The notes beneath the pieces were generated by a model. That model did not search any database, had not been told where the DNA came from, and saw nothing but the letters and a program-made list of their open reading frames with translations. Positions 7,376-11,362 of a stretch of 11,362 nucleotides of DNA are shown one piece after another. How positions within the stretch are numbered: position 1 is the first letter of the stretch; every line of letters begins with the position of its first letter. The DNA is from Patescibacteria group bacterium. GTDB taxonomy: Bacteria > Patescibacteriota > Dojkabacteria > SC72 > T1SED10-24. A program made the translations under genes and the position numbers. The stretch lies in the NCBI GenBank assembly GCA_007136035.1, contig SLHS01000042.1, positions 1 through 11,362 on the forward strand. The letters run 5' to 3'.

Positions 7376-8266
7376 CTACTTGCCAGTGCATGATATCATA
7401 AACTCCCTTATTGCTTCACTATATTCTTCTCTATCTAATGCGTATTTTATCGAAGCCTTTAACATATTCAAAGGATCTCCTGTTGTCAACCATTCACCGT
7501 CAATTTTCTCAACAAGTACTTTTTTTTCTTGTGCCATTCTATGGATACTTTCAGCAAAGTTGAACTCTTCCCCAGCACCGAGTTTTAAAGGGTCAAGGTA
7601 TTCAAAAATTTTTGGAGAAAAAACATGCCTACCATAATACGCAAGATTTGTTTTTGCATCCTCTCTACTTGGCTTCTCTGTCAAGGCAACTAACTGATTT
7701 TTACTACCTTCTTTGAATTCTACAATTCCATATTTTGAGACTTCATCCCAATCCACCTCCTGAGCAGAAACAACACCTGCTACTTCTTCGTCTTTTTGAA
7801 AAGATTCAATCAAAGTTTTAATAGCTGGCTTTTCAGAAAGAACTAAATCATCACAATAAACCATAGCAAAATTTTCTTCTCCAATCCATTTTTTTGCTGA
7901 AAGCACAGCAGCAGCAGAACCTTTTGGTAAAGAAACATCTTGTTTAATAAAAGCAAAGTTTGCAACATGATTTCCATATTGAACTTTTTTAAGAATTTCA
8001 TCCTTACCACCCTTTTTCAAAAACTCCTCAATATCATCAGCCACATCAAAATATTGCTCTGTAGCAGAAGAAGTCTTTCGTACAACAACCACTATATCTG
8101 TAATACCCGAATCAACAAGCTCTTTAACAACATAGTGAATTGTTGGGTATTCAAGTATAGGGAGCATTTCCTTTGGAACCGTCTTTGTAGCGGGTAAAAA
8201 TCTTGTTCCAAAACCCGCAGCCGTAATGATTGCTTTCGTTACTTTTCGATTATTTTTTTGAGACAT
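7376..8266 (-). CDS. galU: UTP--glucose-1-phosphate uridylyltransferase (GalU-like)
   Basis: It is predicted to make UDP-glucose from UTP and glucose 1-phosphate for glycan synthesis. The 296-aa size is typical for bacterial GalU. Seen are the nucleotide-binding loop AAGFGTRFLPATK (16-28) with PKEMLPI, the metal and sugar-phosphate site YCDD (137-140), EKP (197-199), GAGEEFNFAE (230-239, close to the GalU stretch GxGGEIQLTD) and TTGDPLN (261-267). Two spots are unusual: residues 116-121 read GSAAAV where GalU usually has GLGHAV, and the late motif lacks the usual GNKLGY pattern. A related sugar-nucleotide transferase with another sugar or nucleotide is possible. Its ATG lies inside the end of the CCA-adding enzyme gene (17-nt overlap, different frame), so translational coupling is likely. 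No clear Shine-Dalgarno is seen. Confidence 0.87.
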   Translation of the reverse strand: MSQKNNRKVTKAIITAAGFGTRFLPATKTVPKEMLPILEYPTIHYVVKELVDSGITDIVVVVRKTSSATEQYFDVADDIEEFLKKGGKDEILKKVQYGNHVANFAFIKQDVSLPKGSAAAVLSAKKWIGEENFAMVYCDDLVLSEKPAIKTLIESFQKDEEVAGVVSAQEVDWDEVSKYGIVEFKEGSKNQLVALTEKPSREDAKTNLAYYGRHVFSPKIFEYLDPLKLGAGEEFNFAESIHRMAQEKKVLVEKIDGEWLTTGDPLNMLKASIKYALDREEYSEAIREFMISCTGK

Positions 8267-9677
8267 ATTCTTTTGCTAAATCAATTAATTTATCTTTTGT
8301 ATTTACAAGAGGATCTTCAAGAACTTGCTCAAGTAAATAGTCTAGAATTTTACCAACCTCAGGTCCCCTTGGTACACCTAAAGCTATTACATCTTCACCC
8401 GTTATAGCTAAATCTGTAATCTTTAAAGCCATGTCTTTCTCCCTAACTTCTGATATTCTTCTTTGTAAATGTTCTATTTCCCTTGATTCAAAAGCCGTTC
8501 TTGGATTTGAAGCAGCATCAGCAATACGAAGTTGAAAAAGATCATCAATATTCTCCTCCCCAACCCTCGAAATGAATCTTCTTACTGCCCCATCCGACCA
8601 CGCTTTTTCATTTATTTTTTCAATTTCTTCAGAAGTCATTCCTTCTTCTACATGAGGGAAAAAGAACATATGATTTCTAACAAGAGTTGCAGTCCTTTCT
8701 ATTTCACTCTTTGAGAATTTCATCCTTTTCATAATTTCACGAGTCATTTTTTCACCTTCAGCGTCATGCCCATAAAAACGACCATCTCCCATATCCTTCC
8801 TTGGTTTGGCAATATCATGAAAAAGTGCAGCTAATTTGACCCTGTCCGGTGCAATATCACAAGTTTTTAAAGCATGCCAATATACATCATCAGCATGATA
8901 TAGTTTTTGCTCAACTCCATATGCTTCAACAAGCTCTGGGAGAAAAATTTCCAGGAGTCCTGTTTTTCTCATAAGCTCAATACCCAAAGAAGGCTTCGGA
9001 GAATTCATAAGCATCTTTACAAATTCATCACGTATTCTTTCCATAGAGACCATCCTAGCTATTGGCAATGCTTCTTTAATTGCATTAAATGTATCCCTTT
9101 CCATATCAAACTGTAATTGGGAAGCCATACGACAAGCCTTAAAAGCCCTAAGTCCATCCTCTTTAAACCTCTCTATTGGTGTACCAACAGCCCTTACAAT
9201 ACCAAGTCCCAAATCCCTAACTCCATCAAAAGGGTCATAAAGATCAAATTCTTTAGGCACTTCTGAGCCATCTAAAGAAGCACTAGTTAAATCAAGGGCC
9301 ATAGCATTGAATGTAAAATCTCTACGACCTAAATCTTTATCTAGATCATCAATAAAAACAACTTTTGAAGGCCAACGACCATCCACATAATTTTCTTCAC
9401 TACGAAAGGTTGTAACTTGAACCTCATGTACCTCTCCATGTTGATCAGGCACTAAAGCAGTAACCATACCAAATTGAGCCCCTGTAGAGACAGATTTAGG
9501 AAAAATTTTCAACATAGTCTCTGGTTTTGCATCAGTTGCTAGATCGTAATCCTCCGGAACGACATCAACAACTACATCCCTCAAAGCACCCCCTACCAAA
9601 TAACATTTGTACCCTTCCTTTGCCAATATTCTAGCTACTTTTTGTACGTAAAAAGGTAAAACAAAAGAAATCTTCAT
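8250..9677 (-). CDS. cca: CCA tRNA nucleotidyltransferase, class II with HD domain
   Basis: It is predicted to add or repair the 3'-CCA of tRNAs. Residue numbers are from the ATG at 9675-9677. The nucleotidyltransferase head has LVGGALRD (27-34), the metal-binding DYDLAT with Asp43 and Asp45, and Glu85 in HEVQVTTFR. RRDFTFNAMALD is at 118-129, followed by the template-type motif EDGLR (173-177). An HD phosphohydrolase domain follows (His268, His287-Asp288, His304), then a helical tail. The full size is 475 aa. A GTG six bases upstream (9681-9683) is an equally open start; ATG is preferred only because it is the stronger codon, since neither has a Shine-Dalgarno. It starts 26 nt after the upstream secreted-protein gene and overlaps the GalU gene. 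CCA-adding versus A-adding activity cannot be settled from motifs. The partial tRNA in this window lacks an encoded CCA, which fits a full CCA-adding role. Confidence 0.95.
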   Translation of the reverse strand: MKISFVLPFYVQKVARILAKEGYKCYLVGGALRDVVVDVVPEDYDLATDAKPETMLKIFPKSVSTGAQFGMVTALVPDQHGEVHEVQVTTFRSEENYVDGRWPSKVVFIDDLDKDLGRRDFTFNAMALDLTSASLDGSEVPKEFDLYDPFDGVRDLGLGIVRAVGTPIERFKEDGLRAFKACRMASQLQFDMERDTFNAIKEALPIARMVSMERIRDEFVKMLMNSPKPSLGIELMRKTGLLEIFLPELVEAYGVEQKLYHADDVYWHALKTCDIAPDRVKLAALFHDIAKPRKDMGDGRFYGHDAEGEKMTREIMKRMKFSKSEIERTATLVRNHMFFFPHVEEGMTSEEIEKINEKAWSDGAVRRFISRVGEENIDDLFQLRIADAASNPRTAFESREIEHLQRRISEVREKDMALKITDLAITGEDVIALGVPRGPEVGKILDYLLEQVLEDPLVNTKDKLIDLAKEYVSKK

Positions 9678-9703
9678 AAACACATCATACCAAGAATCTT
9701 AAA

Positions 9704-11257
9704 CTATATACAAACCTCATCCTCTAAGCCAAGAAAGGATATTTTTTTACATTTTAAATCTTCATATATATTCTCAAACACTAAAAGAGACGAAGTATCT
9801 TCAACATTACTTTCAAAAACAAACTCTTGCGATTCTGAATCATATTCAAAAGAAATTTCTACATCTGGAATATATTTGAAGATTAAACTATCAACAATTT
9901 CTTTCTCAAGAATAATAGTGTTTTCCAAAACCAAAAAATGTTCTTTTTCTAAAATTTCAAAAACAATTTTACAAGAAAAAACCTCCTCTGAATTTAAAAT
10001 CCCAGTATTTATTAACAAACCCTGACTGTATTTTACGAAATTGCAATCAGATTCTTTTAAAATCTGAAACCTTTTATCAAAATTTAAATTAAAAACTAAA
10101 GAATCTAAATCCATACCCTCATTCAAAACTTCAACTTCTAAAACTAAATCATCACCTATACCCAAATCCTCACCATCATTTAAAAAACGAATCTCTACTT
10201 CTGGGGGGATATAATATTCCAATGATCTACCTACCAAACTGTACGGCATCAAAGTAATGTACATACTATCTCCTCTTGGATACCAATCGATATCAACACT
10301 TCTTGCAAACCAATCCTCAGAATTACCAACATCGGATCTATTGTAAAGAAGTGTTTTGGTATCACTAGATAGTGGTAAAAATTTCTCAGAACCCCAAACA
10401 ATACTTTCTGTTTTGTAAGTAGATTTTTTAATTTTAAAAGAATCCAAGAGGTTTAAACCAGAGCTATAGTTTTGACCATAGTTAATTTGATATTCGTAAA
10501 TATATTCCTCCTCTGGAGAAAAATTTCTTGTATGGAGAAAATCCCCATGTGAATATTCAATATTTGATAAATAAAAAGACGCGATATTCTTTAACTTTAA
10601 ATTAACATCCACTACCAAATCACCATTTTCCAAAATACTGGAGTTCCAATCAAAATTTTTTATCTCTAATGGTTGAAATATCTCAAAAGAGGTTAATTTA
10701 AAAAATTTAATTTCATTATCCTGAAGATTTAGAACCAAAGGGGAAGATATATAGTGTCCTCTTTTAAGTAAATCATAGCCAAAAAAATTGTAACGATCAT
10801 AACCAAAAGAACCTTCTACACCAAAAACACGCAAATCCCCCATTCTTGCACTATCTCTAGTAATAAAGAACATCCAATCCTTAAGAGTCACCTCATGGCC
10901 ACTTTCGTTTTTAGCAATTACAAAAACTCCTACCTTTGTACCCCCAGGAATTCTAAGATTATCATTCACACGCCTAGTTCTTCTGTATCTATCCCCTACA
11001 ATACTTACATGTTCATCCCAAACTATATTTTCTTGCAAAAATTCCGTTTTTTTACCAATAACAGAGTCTAAATCAAATTCTAAGGTATATATTTCTTCCT
11101 CATCATCAGGGAAACTATCTATTGAAAACAGAGTTGTAACATAAACCTCACTGTCTTCATAATCCTGAAATATATGGAAATCGTCACCATAAACATAATC
11201 AAAAGAAAAAAGAAAAACAGGGAGGAAAAAAGTAAAAATTTTAACATATCTCTTCAC
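9704..11257 (-). CDS. Acidic secreted protein of unknown function
   Basis: I do not recognise this 517-aa protein. It begins with a clear signal peptide (MKRYVKIFTFFLPVFLF, probable cleavage after about residue 24, YVYG). The rest is soluble, strongly acidic and rich in alternating beta-strand patterns and aromatic residues, with no C-terminal membrane anchor or sorting motif. The segment at about 353-437 (EIRFLNDGEDLGIGDDLVLE onward, with VLNEG) resembles an immunoglobulin-like fold of the CARDB/DUF11 kind; this is weak. Cysteines are only at 405, 429, 503 and 516, all in the C-terminal quarter, so two disulfides are possible. The start is GTG at 11255-11257; no in-frame ATG lies early enough to keep the signal peptide. 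There is no Shine-Dalgarno motif. It is the first gene of the six-gene minus-strand run, 20-26 nt before the CCA-adding enzyme gene, an odd companion for a housekeeping enzyme. Confidence 0.85.
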   Translation of the reverse strand: MKRYVKIFTFFLPVFLFSFDYVYGDDFHIFQDYEDSEVYVTTLFSIDSFPDDEEEIYTLEFDLDSVIGKKTEFLQENIVWDEHVSIVGDRYRRTRRVNDNLRIPGGTKVGVFVIAKNESGHEVTLKDWMFFITRDSARMGDLRVFGVEGSFGYDRYNFFGYDLLKRGHYISSPLVLNLQDNEIKFFKLTSFEIFQPLEIKNFDWNSSILENGDLVVDVNLKLKNIASFYLSNIEYSHGDFLHTRNFSPEEEYIYEYQINYGQNYSSGLNLLDSFKIKKSTYKTESIVWGSEKFLPLSSDTKTLLYNRSDVGNSEDWFARSVDIDWYPRGDSMYITLMPYSLVGRSLEYYIPPEVEIRFLNDGEDLGIGDDLVLEVEVLNEGMDLDSLVFNLNFDKRFQILKESDCNFVKYSQGLLINTGILNSEEVFSCKIVFEILEKEHFLVLENTIILEKEIVDSLIFKYIPDVEISFEYDSESQEFVFESNVEDTSSLLVFENIYEDLKCKKISFLGLEDEVCI

Positions 11258-11293
11258 TTTAGAATTATTAAAAGTTATTTTCTTAATATAAAT

Positions 11294-11299
11294 ATAATA
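11294..11299 (-). promoter_or_regulatory. Candidate -10 box for the six-gene minus-strand run
   Basis: On the minus strand this reads TATTAT, 36 nt before the GTG start of the secreted-protein gene, in a very AT-rich stretch. No convincing -35 box is found 16-18 nt upstream, where the T-rich tract lies. Transcription could instead enter from the tRNA gene. This is a weak call. Confidence 0.28.
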
Positions 11300-11305
11300 G
11301 CTTTT

Positions 11306-11344
11306 AAAAATGAAAAAGATGAAAAGAAAAAATGAAAAAGAAAA
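11306..11344 (-). repeat. T-rich tract with a 14-nt direct repeat after the tRNA
   Basis: On the plus strand these 39 nt contain only A, G and three T; on the minus strand they are T-rich with scattered C. The 14-mer AAAAATGAAAAAGA occurs at 11306-11319 and 11328-11341, spaced 22 nt start to start. Lying directly after the tRNA 3' end on the minus strand, the T-tract could help end tRNA transcription or serve as a 3'-processing region. It has no GC-rich hairpin of its own. Confidence 0.6.
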
Positions 11345-11362
11345 CGGAGGGACAGGGATTCG
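11345..11362 (-). tRNA. tRNA 3' end (T-arm and acceptor stem), cut by the window edge
   Basis: Read on the minus strand, the last 18 bases of the window fit tRNA positions 56-73: the T-loop remainder CGAAT, the T-stem 3' half CCCTG, the acceptor 3' half TCCCTCC and the discriminator G73. The next bases are TTTTC, so CCA is not encoded. The anticodon lies outside the window. An acceptor stem with 5' GGAGGGA and G73 is common in serine tRNAs, but that identity is a guess. The call rests on a short fragment; the TTCGAAT-type loop followed by a 5+7+1 layout is nevertheless characteristic. Confidence 0.62.

Noticed and set aside
11310..11362. A plus-strand frame beginning MKKMKRKNEK that runs off the right edge
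   Set aside because: It is a by-product of the A-rich tract, and its continuation coincides with the tRNA acceptor and T-arm read from the other strand.
1..11362. CRISPR arrays, insertion sequences, prophage or defence genes
   Set aside because: No regularly spaced repeats, transposase, integrase or phage-like genes were seen on either strand.

Overview
This window is AT-rich and densely coding. It holds eight complete protein genes, one secreted-protein gene cut by the left edge, and the 3' end of a tRNA gene at the right edge. Gaps between genes are 16-105 nt, or the genes overlap, so no stretch over 300 bases lacks a gene. The gene content is bacterial: YchF, a class II CCA-adding enzyme with an HD domain, and a GalU-type UTP-sugar pyrophosphorylase. 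It also carries the 'archaeal' AMP phosphorylase and ribose-1,5-bisphosphate isomerase pair. That pair in a compact, AT-rich bacterial genome, together with fast-diverging secreted proteins, best fits the Candidate Phyla Radiation (Patescibacteria). This is an inference from gene content; no 16S or ribosomal protein is present to confirm it. All genes read through with the standard bacterial code. Stops are TAA (5) or TAG (3), with no TGA.

Layout. Positions 1-469 (minus) hold the N-terminal 156 residues of an exported protein behind a near-consensus sigma70 promoter at 502-530. Positions 540-1580 (minus) encode the YchF P-loop NTPase. It is divergent across 57 bp from 1638-3443 (plus), an exported, membrane-anchored transglutaminase-like protein with an intact Cys-His-Asp triad. 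Its 3' end overlaps by 17 nt the end of a long minus-strand gene run.

The run from 11257 down to 3427 looks like one operon of six genes. In transcription order they are: an unrecognised acidic secreted protein; the CCA-adding enzyme; a UTP-sugar pyrophosphorylase (overlapping by 17 nt); a beta-CASP metallo-beta-lactamase ribonuclease; ribose-1,5-bisphosphate isomerase; and AMP phosphorylase. The tRNA fragment on the same strand just upstream has no encoded CCA, so it depends on an enzyme such as the one in this operon.

How the genes may work together. AMP phosphorylase turns AMP plus phosphate into adenine and ribose 1,5-bisphosphate. The isomerase makes ribulose 1,5-bisphosphate, the RuBisCO substrate; no RuBisCO gene lies in this window. 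The ribonuclease directly upstream in the same run suggests the hypothesis that RNA breakdown supplies the pathway with nucleotides. The secreted and membrane proteins point to an elaborate cell surface, and the sugar-nucleotide enzyme could feed surface glycans.
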